A stretch of 5,514 nucleotides of DNA from an uncultured Phenylobacterium sp. GTDB lineage: Bacteria; Pseudomonadota; Alphaproteobacteria; Caulobacterales; Caulobacteraceae. The stretch covers positions 1 through 5,514 of the forward strand of contig CAMFHW010000309.1 of assembly GCA_945952175.1 (NCBI GenBank). The letters are read 5' to 3'. Each line of letters begins with the position of its first letter. Position 1 is the stretch's first letter. Under the pieces are notes generated by a model. That model did no database searches and was not told the DNA's origin. It saw only the letters and a program-made list of their open reading frames with translations. A program made the translations under genes and the position numbers. Positions 1-5,222 of the stretch are shown piece after piece.

Positions 1-243
1 GCGCACGACATTGAAGCCCCAGTGCGCCAGGCGACCCAGGTGCGCGTCGGCCTCGTCCAGTGGGAAGGGCCGGCCGATGAAGCTCACCTCGCGGTGGTCG
101 GCGAAGTCGGAGGGCAGGTGGGTTCCGCCGCCCGGATAGGGGACCTTGCAGTCGCCGCCGAGATTGACGCCGCGCAGCATGACCTGGCGGCCCTCGCGGT
201 CGCGGAAGAACCGTCCGTGTTGGCGGACCGGGGAAATTCGCAT
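1..243 (-). CDS. Glycoside hydrolase family 5 enzyme, N-terminal fragment (gene runs off the left edge)
   Basis: Reading down from an ATG at 243, the frame stays open for 81 codons to the window edge, so only the N-terminus is seen. It begins MRISPVRQHGRFF and then has RGVNLGGDCK at about residues 25-34, a THLPSDFADHREVSF-like stretch, GRPFPLDEADAHL and HWGFNVVR at the edge. The RGVNLGG strand followed by a region ending in WGFNxxR is the usual first beta-alpha unit of a GH5 (cellulase-fold) TIM barrel. The conserved FxGRPFPLxEADxHxxRLxxWG pattern recalls the branch holding fungal sterylglucosidase and glucocerebrosidase-like enzymes (GH5_12-like); this is recognition from memory, not a search. 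The catalytic glutamates lie outside the window. No signal peptide is seen, so a cytoplasmic retaining beta-glycosidase is likely. It follows the last PhyH gene by 23 bases, with only a weak purine-rich AGAGAG ribosome site, and is probably the last visible member of the operon. Confidence 0.8.
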   Translation of the reverse strand, partial: MRISPVRQHGRFFRDREGRQVMLRGVNLGGDCKVPYPGGGTHLPSDFADHREVSFIGRPFPLDEADAHLGRLAHWGFNVVR

Positions 244-266
244 GTCGGGACTCTCTGGACGCGGGA

Positions 267-1136
267 TCAGGCCTTGCCGCCGGGGATGATCCCCAGGCGC
301 GCGGCGCGGCCGGCCCGCTCGCCGCGGATCTCCGGCCAAGGGCCGGGTGTGGGCGCCTCGCCGCCCGGCAGCGGCCAAGCGACTGGAGTGGCCGAGCCGT
401 CGATCACCGCGCCCTCGGCCACGTGGTCGCGATCCACCGACGGATGGGGTCGGTCGCCGCCCCGGGTGCAGCCGTCGCGGAAATAGATCGCCGTATAGAC
501 CCGCCGCATCCGATCGGACCGGTTCGGATGGGCCAGGTGGACCGTGTAGCCCTGGTGGAAGATCACGTCTCCGACCTGGCAGGGCACGAACCGCGCCGGG
601 CGGCCCTGGCGGGCCATCAGGTCCTCGCCCTCACCCTTGGCCGAGAAGATGTCGACGAAGCGGTGCTCGCCCTCGTGGGAGCCGGGCACATAGCCCATGC
701 AGCCCATGGCCTCGTCGACCGGCTGCAGCGGGATCCAGGCGGTGCAGGTGTCAGGCTCGGCGATCGGCCAGTAGGGCTGGTCCTGGTGGGCCTCGGTAGG
801 ACGCCCGCCGGGCTCCTTGTAGAGCGCCTGGTCGTGCCACAGTCGCAGACGCTCGCCGCCGACCAGGGCGTTGGCCACCGCGCAGACCTTGTCGTGGAAG
901 GTCAGCGCGCGGACCTTCGGGAAGTCCTCCCAGATATACTGGCACTGGATGAAGGACTGCTCGTAGGGGGTCTTCTCGTCGAGCGATCGGCTATCGTCGC
1001 GCTTGCGCACCGCCACCGCCTCGTCGACCGCCGCGCCGTGGAAGGCGATCTCCGCGGCGCTCAGGAGGCCCGGGACATGGACATAGCCGTCCCTGCGGAA
1101 ACGGTCGGCGAAGTCGGAGAACTGGGCGCGGTTCAT
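267..1136 (-). CDS. Phytanoyl-CoA dioxygenase (PhyH) family Fe(II)/2-oxoglutarate oxygenase, copy 1
   Basis: This is a 289-residue protein of the PhyH superfamily, which uses Fe(II), O2 and 2-oxoglutarate to hydroxylate or oxidatively dealkylate small molecules. The N-terminus (about 1-30, RRDGYVHVPGLLS) is the typical family opening. The double-stranded beta-helix core spans about 95-220. Metal ligands can be placed at H117 and D119 (AHQDQ) and H200 (TVHLAHPNRS). R211, eleven residues after H200 as in human PHYH, should bind 2-oxoglutarate. A GYVPGSH segment lies at about 148-154. After the core, a Pro/Gly/Arg-rich tail of about 70 residues ends the protein. The ATG at 1136 lies 3 bases after the stop of the preceding PhyH gene, with no strong ribosome site, so translation is probably coupled. 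It resembles copy 2 (LRLWHDQALYK against VRLYWDQSVYK) more than copy 3. The substrate cannot be read from sequence; PhyH members act on acyl-CoAs, osmolytes, phosphonates and many secondary metabolites. Confidence 0.92.
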   Translation of the reverse strand: MNRAQFSDFADRFRRDGYVHVPGLLSAAEIAFHGAAVDEAVAVRKRDDSRSLDEKTPYEQSFIQCQYIWEDFPKVRALTFHDKVCAVANALVGGERLRLWHDQALYKEPGGRPTEAHQDQPYWPIAEPDTCTAWIPLQPVDEAMGCMGYVPGSHEGEHRFVDIFSAKGEGEDLMARQGRPARFVPCQVGDVIFHQGYTVHLAHPNRSDRMRRVYTAIYFRDGCTRGGDRPHPSVDRDHVAEGAVIDGSATPVAWPLPGGEAPTPGPWPEIRGERAGRAARLGIIPGGKA

Positions 1137-1139
1137 GGG

Positions 1140-1958
1140 TCAGAGGCCGCCTTCGAGGATCTTGAACTGCCGCTCGGGATCGTCCTGCGGCACGGGATCG
1201 CCGTTGGCCGGATAAGCGATGGCGCCGTCCGGCGCATATTGCAGGATATAGGCCTTGCGCACCGTGCCGGCGCGCAGGTTCGGGCCCGTGCGGTGGGGCG
1301 AGAGCGAGGAGAAGACGATCACGTCGCCCGCCTTGGCCGGCACGCAGACCGCGTCGGCGGCGTCCTCCAGGCACTTCAGGCCGATGGGCGTCGGCCAGTG
1401 GGCGAAGGTGCCCTGGTGATGCAGGCCCGGCGCGATCCAGGGGCAGCCGTTCTCCTCGTCGACGTCGGCCAGCGGGACCCAGCAGGTCAGGTACTGCTGC
1501 GGCTCCGTGAAGGTGTAGCCGTTGTCCTGGTGCCAGGGGAATTCCTGCGGCTTGCCGCTCTTCTTGTAGACCGACTGGTCCCAGTAGAGGCGCACGTCCG
1601 GGCCGATCAGGTCGCGGCAGATCTCCTTCAGGGCCGGGTGGGCGGCGAAGGCGCGCAGCACCGGCGAACGCTTGACGATGTGGGTGGTGAAGGTGATCGC
1701 GTCCAGCGAGGACAGACGCAGCGTGTTGCCCGAGGCGCGGACCAGCGCCTCGTGCTCGGCCTCCAGCGGATCGATGGCGGTGGCGACCTCGGCGAGTTCC
1801 GCGGCCGTGAACACGCCGTCCAGCTTCACGAAGCCCTCGGCGTCGAACTGGGCGATCTGATCGTCGGTCAGGCGGCGGCCTGGGCGCGGGGTGTCGCGCC
1901 AGGCGAAGCCGGTGTTGCGGGGGTGCGGGCGGGGCGCGGTTTGGACGGCTTCGGACAA
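1140..1958 (-). CDS. Phytanoyl-CoA dioxygenase (PhyH) family oxygenase, copy 2, with a TTG start
   Basis: The chosen start is TTG at 1958, giving 272 residues beginning MSEAVQTAPRP. A CGGAG ribosome site lies 7 bases upstream, and the start sits 16 bases after the preceding stop. An in-frame ATG at 2120 would add 54 Ser/Arg/Pro-rich residues overlapping copy 3, and is rejected. The N-terminus reaches the family opening at about residues 30-50 (LTDDQIAQFDAEGFVKLDG). Metal ligands are H143 and D145 (PWHQDNGY) and H222 (SPHRTGPN). R234, in the RKAY motif, is the probable 2-oxoglutarate arginine; it lies 12 residues after the histidine, one more than in copies 1 and 3. WVPLADVDEENGC followed by APGLH replaces the common PGSH. 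All catalytic residues are intact, so an active Fe(II)/2-oxoglutarate oxygenase is expected. The substrate is unknown; the operon suggests a sugar or an aglycone. It lies directly upstream of copy 1, with a 3-base gap. Confidence 0.9.
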   Translation of the reverse strand: MSEAVQTAPRPHPRNTGFAWRDTPRPGRRLTDDQIAQFDAEGFVKLDGVFTAAELAEVATAIDPLEAEHEALVRASGNTLRLSSLDAITFTTHIVKRSPVLRAFAAHPALKEICRDLIGPDVRLYWDQSVYKKSGKPQEFPWHQDNGYTFTEPQQYLTCWVPLADVDEENGCPWIAPGLHHQGTFAHWPTPIGLKCLEDAADAVCVPAKAGDVIVFSSLSPHRTGPNLRAGTVRKAYILQYAPDGAIAYPANGDPVPQDDPERQFKILEGGL

Positions 1959-1965
1959 GTTGGCT

Positions 1966-1970
1966 CTCCG
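1966..1970 (-). promoter_or_regulatory. Ribosome binding site deciding the TTG start of PhyH copy 2
   Basis: Read on the minus strand, the bases are CGGAG, followed by 7 bases and TTG at 1958-1956. The site lies in the short gap between the TAA stop of copy 3 and this TTG. No ATG or GTG in the frame lies near a comparable site, which makes TTG the best start. Confidence 0.65.
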
Positions 1971-1974
1971 GGGG

Positions 1975-2784
1975 TTAGACGAGGACCTCGCCGCGCGAGC
2001 GCGCGACCGGGATCCAGCGGTTGACGTGGGCGAGGGCGCGGGCGGCCTGTTCCGAGACGGGCTGCGTGCCGGCGCGGCCGTAGTGGTAGACCAGTGCGGT
2101 GCGGCGATGGTCGGCGACATTGTCGGTCGACATGTGCAGCAGGTAGCTGTGGAAGAAGAGCACGTCGCCGGGCTCCATCAGGCAGGGGATGCGGGCGCTG
2201 TCGTCCTCGCTGACGACTTCGAGATAGCCGCGATTGGCCGCCGGCCGGCGGTCGGGCACGTGCTCCAGGATGTCGTTGTCGTGCGAGCCCGGCAGGACCC
2301 ACAGGCAGCCATTGTCCAGGGTGGCGGCGCTGAGCGCGACCCAGACGCCGACCTGGGGCTGGCGGTCCAGGCGGAAATAGTACGAGTCCTGGTGCCAGGG
2401 CTGGCCGATGACGCCGGGGTTCTTGAGGATGAACTGGCTCTGGAAGCAGTCGAGGTCGGGGCCCAGGATCTCGGCGACACGGGCGACGATCTCCTTGCGG
2501 CGGGCGAGGGTGAGCGCGAGGCCTTCGGCGTGGCAGTTGAACACCTTGGAGATGAAGTCCTCGGGCGCCTCCGCCTGGCCGCTGGCCTCCTTCTCGGGGA
2601 AGATCGCGTAGTTGGGGCCCGCGAAATAGATGGTCTCGCCCGGGTGCTCGGCGGGCGGGTTGTCGCGGATTTTCTGGATGACCTCGGCCTCGAGGGCCTG
2701 GGTCTCGGCCGGGCTGAGCAGGCCTCGGGCGTAGAAGAAGCCCTGTTCGTTCCAGGCCTTTCGGCGAGCTTCGACCTCGTCCAT
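1975..2784 (-). CDS. Phytanoyl-CoA dioxygenase (PhyH) family Fe(II)/2-oxoglutarate oxygenase, copy 3 (first in transcription order)
   Basis: The start is ATG at 2784 (MDEVEARRKAW), one base after the transporter stop and 6 bases after an AGGAGA ribosome site. This gives 269 residues. An ATG at 2847 would add a Pro/Arg-rich leader inside the transporter gene and is rejected. The N-terminal helix and NEQGFFYARGLLSPAE are the family opening. Metal ligands are H131 and D133 (PWHQDSYYF) and H217 (LLHMSTDN). R228, in the RRTALVYHY motif eleven residues after H217, should bind 2-oxoglutarate. The FQSQFILKNPG strand before the HxD motif and the LDNGCLWVLPGSH segment (about 157-168) match a widespread bacterial PhyH group. 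It differs clearly from copies 1 and 2 in both regions, so a different substrate or position of attack is likely. It is the first of three oxygenases behind a sugar transporter. An active cytoplasmic enzyme is expected, substrate unknown. Confidence 0.93.
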   Translation of the reverse strand: MDEVEARRKAWNEQGFFYARGLLSPAETQALEAEVIQKIRDNPPAEHPGETIYFAGPNYAIFPEKEASGQAEAPEDFISKVFNCHAEGLALTLARRKEIVARVAEILGPDLDCFQSQFILKNPGVIGQPWHQDSYYFRLDRQPQVGVWVALSAATLDNGCLWVLPGSHDNDILEHVPDRRPAANRGYLEVVSEDDSARIPCLMEPGDVLFFHSYLLHMSTDNVADHRRTALVYHYGRAGTQPVSEQAARALAHVNRWIPVARSRGEVLV

Positions 2785-2785
2785 C

Positions 2786-4180
2786 TCAGGTCTCCTGGGG
2801 TTGGATGTCGGTGGGGGCGGGGGTGGACGCCGAGGCCGCCGGAGCACGACGGCCGGCGGCGAGATCGGCCACGATGGCCTCGTGGTCGCCCTTGCGGATC
2901 GGGTAGAACAGCATGGCCAGGCCCGCGCCGGTGACGCCGACCAGGGGCAGGGCCACCATGATGGTCTTCATCCCGGCCAGGGTGTGCTCGCTCTGGACCT
3001 GGTTGGGCGCATAACCCACCGCGCCGAGCGCCCAGCCGAACAGGCCGGCGGCCAGGCCCAGCGCCACCTTCAGGAAGAACTGGCCGAGGCCGAAGATGAA
3101 GGATTCCGAGCGCAGGCCGGTGCGCCATTCGCCATACTCGACGGTGTCCGGCAACATGGACCAGAAGGTGATGGCCGCGCCCAGGCCGGAGACCTGCATG
3201 TAGCCCAGGAAGGCCATCATCAGGACCGGCGAGCGGATGTCGACGAAGGCGAAGAAGACCAGGCCCGCGACGCCCCAGACGGTGGTGATCAGCCAGGCCG
3301 TGCGCTTGGCGATGCGGCGGCTGATCGCCATCCAGACCGGCAGGATCACCAGGCCGGCAGCGGCGAAGAGCGGCAGGGCGATGCGGCCTGCGGCCTCGTC
3401 CTTCAGATAGTATTTGAAATAGTAGAGCACCGACTTGCCCAGCGCGGTGGAGCCGAGGGCCGCCAGGCTGATGCCGGCCATGACGATCCAGAAGGCGCGG
3501 TTGCCGAGCACCGAGCGCCAGTGGTCGGCGGTGGTGAGGCTGGGCTCGTCCGTCGCCGGTTCCGGCGGCTCGCGCACGGTCAGGAACACCACCGGAAAGA
3601 TCGCCGAGGCGGCGATGGCGAAGATCGCGGCCACGGTGGTGAAGCCGTCGGCGGGGCTGCCATGACCCAGCGCCACCAAGGGGCCGGTGAGGGCGGCCAC
3701 GGTGAGGCCGGCCAGGGTGGCGAACATCATCCGCATGCCGGCCAGCGTCGAGCGCTCCTTGCTGGAGGCGGTGATGCGCGCGTTCAGCGAGGTGTAGGGG
3801 ATCGAGACGGTGGTGTAGGCGACGCGGAAGACCATGTGCGCCACCAGCATCCAGGCGGCGAGGCTCCAGCCCGAGAGCGGCGGGCGGTAGTAGAGCAGGA
3901 CGAAAGCCAGGCCGAGTGGGACGCCGCCGAACAGCAGATAGGGCCGGTAGCGGCCCCAGCGCGTGCGCGTGCGGTCAGCGACCACGCCCGCCAGGGGGTC
4001 GATGAGCCCGTCGAACACCGAGGCGATCATATAGATCAGCCCCGCCGTCGCCGGCGGCAGGCCCACCGCGTCGGTGTAGAAGAACAGCAGGTAGAGGGAG
4101 ACGCTCTGCCAATAGAGATTGCAGGCGTAGTCGCCGACCGTGAAGCCCAGCTTGCGGGCGAGGGAGAGCTGGTCAGGCAT
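2786..4180 (-). CDS. MFS transporter of the GPH (glycoside-pentoside-hexuronide):cation symporter family, MelB-like
   Basis: This is a 464-residue inner-membrane protein with about twelve hydrophobic segments and a hydrophilic central loop near 200-225, the usual size for GPH symporters. The family signature is clear at about 56-81: FDGLIDPLAGVVADR followed by TRTRWGRYRPY, matching the MelB segment that carries the cation-site aspartates. D57 and D61 correspond to MelB D55 and D59. The MelB D124 position appears as S126 (VSIPYTSLNARIT), so sodium coupling as in MelB is doubtful and proton coupling may apply. A second loop motif, DTVEYGEWRTGLRSES (about 345-360), is also characteristic of the family. 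The probable role is import of a sugar, uronate or small glycoside. The ATG at 4180 overlaps the isomerase stop by 8 bases and is preceded by GGGAG at 7 bases, pointing to translational coupling. The last 25 or so residues are Ala/Pro-rich and probably a disordered cytoplasmic tail. The exact sugar is unknown. Confidence 0.93.
   Translation of the reverse strand: MPDQLSLARKLGFTVGDYACNLYWQSVSLYLLFFYTDAVGLPPATAGLIYMIASVFDGLIDPLAGVVADRTRTRWGRYRPYLLFGGVPLGLAFVLLYYRPPLSGWSLAAWMLVAHMVFRVAYTTVSIPYTSLNARITASSKERSTLAGMRMMFATLAGLTVAALTGPLVALGHGSPADGFTTVAAIFAIAASAIFPVVFLTVREPPEPATDEPSLTTADHWRSVLGNRAFWIVMAGISLAALGSTALGKSVLYYFKYYLKDEAAGRIALPLFAAAGLVILPVWMAISRRIAKRTAWLITTVWGVAGLVFFAFVDIRSPVLMMAFLGYMQVSGLGAAITFWSMLPDTVEYGEWRTGLRSESFIFGLGQFFLKVALGLAAGLFGWALGAVGYAPNQVQSEHTLAGMKTIMVALPLVGVTGAGLAMLFYPIRKGDHEAIVADLAAGRRAPAASASTPAPTDIQPQET
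2791..2796 (-). promoter_or_regulatory. Strong ribosome binding site of PhyH copy 3
   Basis: The minus strand reads AGGAGA, 6 bases before the ATG at 2784. It lies inside the last codons of the transporter gene, whose TGA is separated from the ATG by a single G. It decides the start against the upstream ATG at 2847. Confidence 0.75.
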
Positions 4181-5066
4181 GGGCCGGCTCCCGGAGGCCG
4201 GCTTGCGCCGCCGCCCAGCACTCGCGGGCGATTTCGCAGAGGAACAGGGCCTCCGCCCAGCGGTCGGCCTCTTCCTTCAGGCCGCCTTCGCCGTCGGGGA
4301 TCAGGCGGGCATAGCCTAGGCTGGCGGGCAGCAGTTCGGGATAGAAGCCGAAGACGTCGCCGGGCCGGGCGTCCCTGAGGAAACCCTCGAAGCATCGGGT
4401 CCAGAGGGTCTTGAAGACCTCGAGATGGGCGTCCTGCGAACCTTCACGGACGGCGACCTGGATCGCGCCGGAACTGGAGACGCGGCCATGCAGGAAGCGG
4501 GTTCGGTCGGTGATGGGGCGCAGGCGCTCCAGCTTGGCCGCCAGGTCGCCATAGGTCATCTCGGCGCCCGTGTACCAATGGGAGAAGTCGCCGTTGAAGC
4601 GCAGGGCCGGGACCCGCTCGACCAGGTCCAGGGTGCGCTTCATGTCCTGGGTCATGGTCGCTCGGTGGGTCTCCACGTAGATCGGGAAGGCCTCGGCCTC
4701 GGCGGCCTCGACGATGGCCTGCGCCAGGACGGTCATCTCGGCGTCGGTCTCGAACCCGTTCCCCACATGCAGGGTGAGCGCGTTGCAGCCGGCCGCCTTG
4801 TGCCGGCGGGCGAACTCGCGGGCGTCCTGCGGGCGGTCGAGGCGGAAGATGGCGGCGGGGACCAGGCCCGCGGCCTGGACGCCCACGGGATCGCGGCCCT
4901 GCACGGCCTCGTAGCCGGCCGCCTTCACGCCCGCCAGGACCTCGGCCGGTTCGCCCTTCGGCGCCGCCGACCAAGCCGGCAAGGACATCAGCGTCACCAG
5001 GTTCAGGCCGACCAGCAGCCGGGGCGCGCCAGCGCCTCCATCGCTCATGTTCGGAATCCCGGCCAT
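4173..5066 (-). CDS. Sugar isomerase/epimerase, xylose isomerase-like TIM barrel (AP endonuclease 2 superfamily)
   Basis: The 297-residue protein starts at ATG 5066, 5 bases after GAAGGGA; an in-frame ATG at 5048 (residue 7) is a weaker alternative. LLVGLNLVTL (about 17-26) looks like the first barrel strand rather than a signal peptide. The metal-site residues of the D-tagatose 3-epimerase/IolE type fold can be placed: E132 (VETHR), D160 and H163 (GDFSHW), H193 (FLHGRVS) and E244 (FYPEL). In characterised epimerases, equivalent Glu, Asp, His and Glu residues bind a divalent metal and the two Glu act in proton exchange. R195, next to H193, fits the substrate-binding Arg of that family. A ketose/aldose isomerase or C3-epimerase working on the imported sugar is therefore likely. 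Inosose dehydratase-like or other activities of this superfamily cannot be excluded. It is the first gene of the operon behind the GntR regulator and overlaps the transporter gene by 8 bases. Confidence 0.88.
   Translation of the reverse strand: MAGIPNMSDGGAGAPRLLVGLNLVTLMSLPAWSAAPKGEPAEVLAGVKAAGYEAVQGRDPVGVQAAGLVPAAIFRLDRPQDAREFARRHKAAGCNALTLHVGNGFETDAEMTVLAQAIVEAAEAEAFPIYVETHRATMTQDMKRTLDLVERVPALRFNGDFSHWYTGAEMTYGDLAAKLERLRPITDRTRFLHGRVSSSGAIQVAVREGSQDAHLEVFKTLWTRCFEGFLRDARPGDVFGFYPELLPASLGYARLIPDGEGGLKEEADRWAEALFLCEIARECWAAAQAGLREPAHA
4188..4192 (-). promoter_or_regulatory. Ribosome binding site of the GPH transporter
   Basis: The minus strand reads GGGAG, 7 bases before the ATG at 4180. 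It sits inside the 3' end of the isomerase gene and supports the start that gives the 8-base overlap. Confidence 0.65.
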
Positions 5067-5126
5067 TTCCGTCCCTTCGTCGTTGGATCGACCTTCGGGA
5101 CAAACAATGCGGGCGTCAACAGATTC

Positions 5127-5153
5127 GATCTATTTTTGCGAAAATTGAGTCAT
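5127..5153 (-). promoter_or_regulatory. Candidate promoter, Caulobacter sigma-73-like
   Basis: On the minus strand, ATGACTC (5153-5147) matches 5 of the 7 positions of the known TTGACGS box. After 12 bases, AATAGATC (5134-5127) matches the defined positions of GCTANAWC except the first two. The spacing falls in the 10-14 base range reported for Caulobacter housekeeping promoters. Transcription would start near 5120 and leave an untranslated leader of about 55 bases before ATG 5066. The match is partial and was made by eye, so it could be chance in an AT-rich stretch. Confidence 0.35.
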
Positions 5154-5167
5154 ATACATCTAATCAA
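5145..5167. promoter_or_regulatory. Imperfect inverted repeat, possible operator
   Basis: TTGAGT at 5145-5150 and AATCAA at 5162-5167 form an inverted repeat with 5 of 6 pairs, separated by 11 bases. It overlaps the -35 part of the candidate promoter, where a repressor would block transcription. The GntR-type regulator encoded next door is the natural candidate binder. The inner bases show little symmetry, so the repeat is weak evidence. Confidence 0.2.
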
Positions 5168-5174
5168 AGTGACC

Positions 5175-5190
5175 GGCGCGCGAGCGCGCC
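5175..5190 (-). terminator. GC-rich hairpin between gntR and the operon, possible weak terminator
   Basis: GGCGCG (5175-5180) and CGCGCC (5185-5190) are perfect complements around a 4-base loop. It lies 33 bases past the gntR stop in the direction of transcription. On the minus strand the downstream bases read GGTCACTTTGATT, which is T-enriched but not a proper T tract. It may terminate or attenuate gntR read-through. With such GC-rich sequence, a short hairpin can also arise by chance. Confidence 0.35.
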
Positions 5191-5222
5191 ATCTGCAGAC
5201 AGGGTGGAATTCGAGTTGGAGA

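Larger units (their letters stand above)
5067..5222 (-). promoter_or_regulatory. Intergenic control region upstream of the isomerase-led operon
   Basis: These 156 bases separate the stop of the gntR gene from the isomerase start. The part from about 5121 to 5170 is clearly AT-rich, unlike everything else in the window, which fits a promoter and operator zone. It holds a possible promoter (5127-5153), an imperfect inverted repeat (5145-5167) and a GC hairpin (5175-5190), listed separately. No small ORF with a convincing start is seen in it. The isomerase ribosome site GAAGGGA lies at 5072-5078. Confidence 0.6.

Noticed and set aside
423..2024. Long plus-strand open frame of 533 codons antisense to PhyH copies 1 and 2
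   Set aside because: Its translation is Gly/Arg/Val/Asp-rich with no recognisable domain. It mirrors well-supported minus-strand genes and is a typical open antisense frame of high-GC DNA.
1959..2120. Upstream ATG extension of PhyH copy 2
   Set aside because: The extension is Ser/Arg/Pro-rich, overlaps copy 3 and lacks a supported ribosome site. The TTG at 1958 is better placed.
2785..2847. Upstream ATG extension of PhyH copy 3
   Set aside because: The extra 21 residues are a Pro/Arg-rich run encoded inside the transporter's tail. AGGAGA at 2791-2796 points to the ATG at 2784.
1891..2934. Plus-strand open frame of 347 codons antisense to PhyH copy 3
   Set aside because: It has no family features and overlaps a minus-strand gene with intact catalytic motifs.
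2801..4378. Long plus-strand open frame of 525 codons antisense to the transporter
   Set aside because: The product is compositionally odd, rich in Gly, Glu, Asp, His and Arg, without motifs. The minus strand encodes a clear GPH transporter across the same stretch.
4976..5066. Signal peptide at the N-terminus of the TIM-barrel isomerase
   Set aside because: There is no basic n-region followed by a continuous hydrophobic core. The hydrophobic LLVGLNLVTL stretch fits barrel strand 1, and the neighbouring transporter implies a cytoplasmic substrate.
5114..5119. TTGACG on the minus strand as a -35 box
   Set aside because: No acceptable -10 element follows at either E. coli-like or Caulobacter-like spacing; the nearest partial match is too far away.
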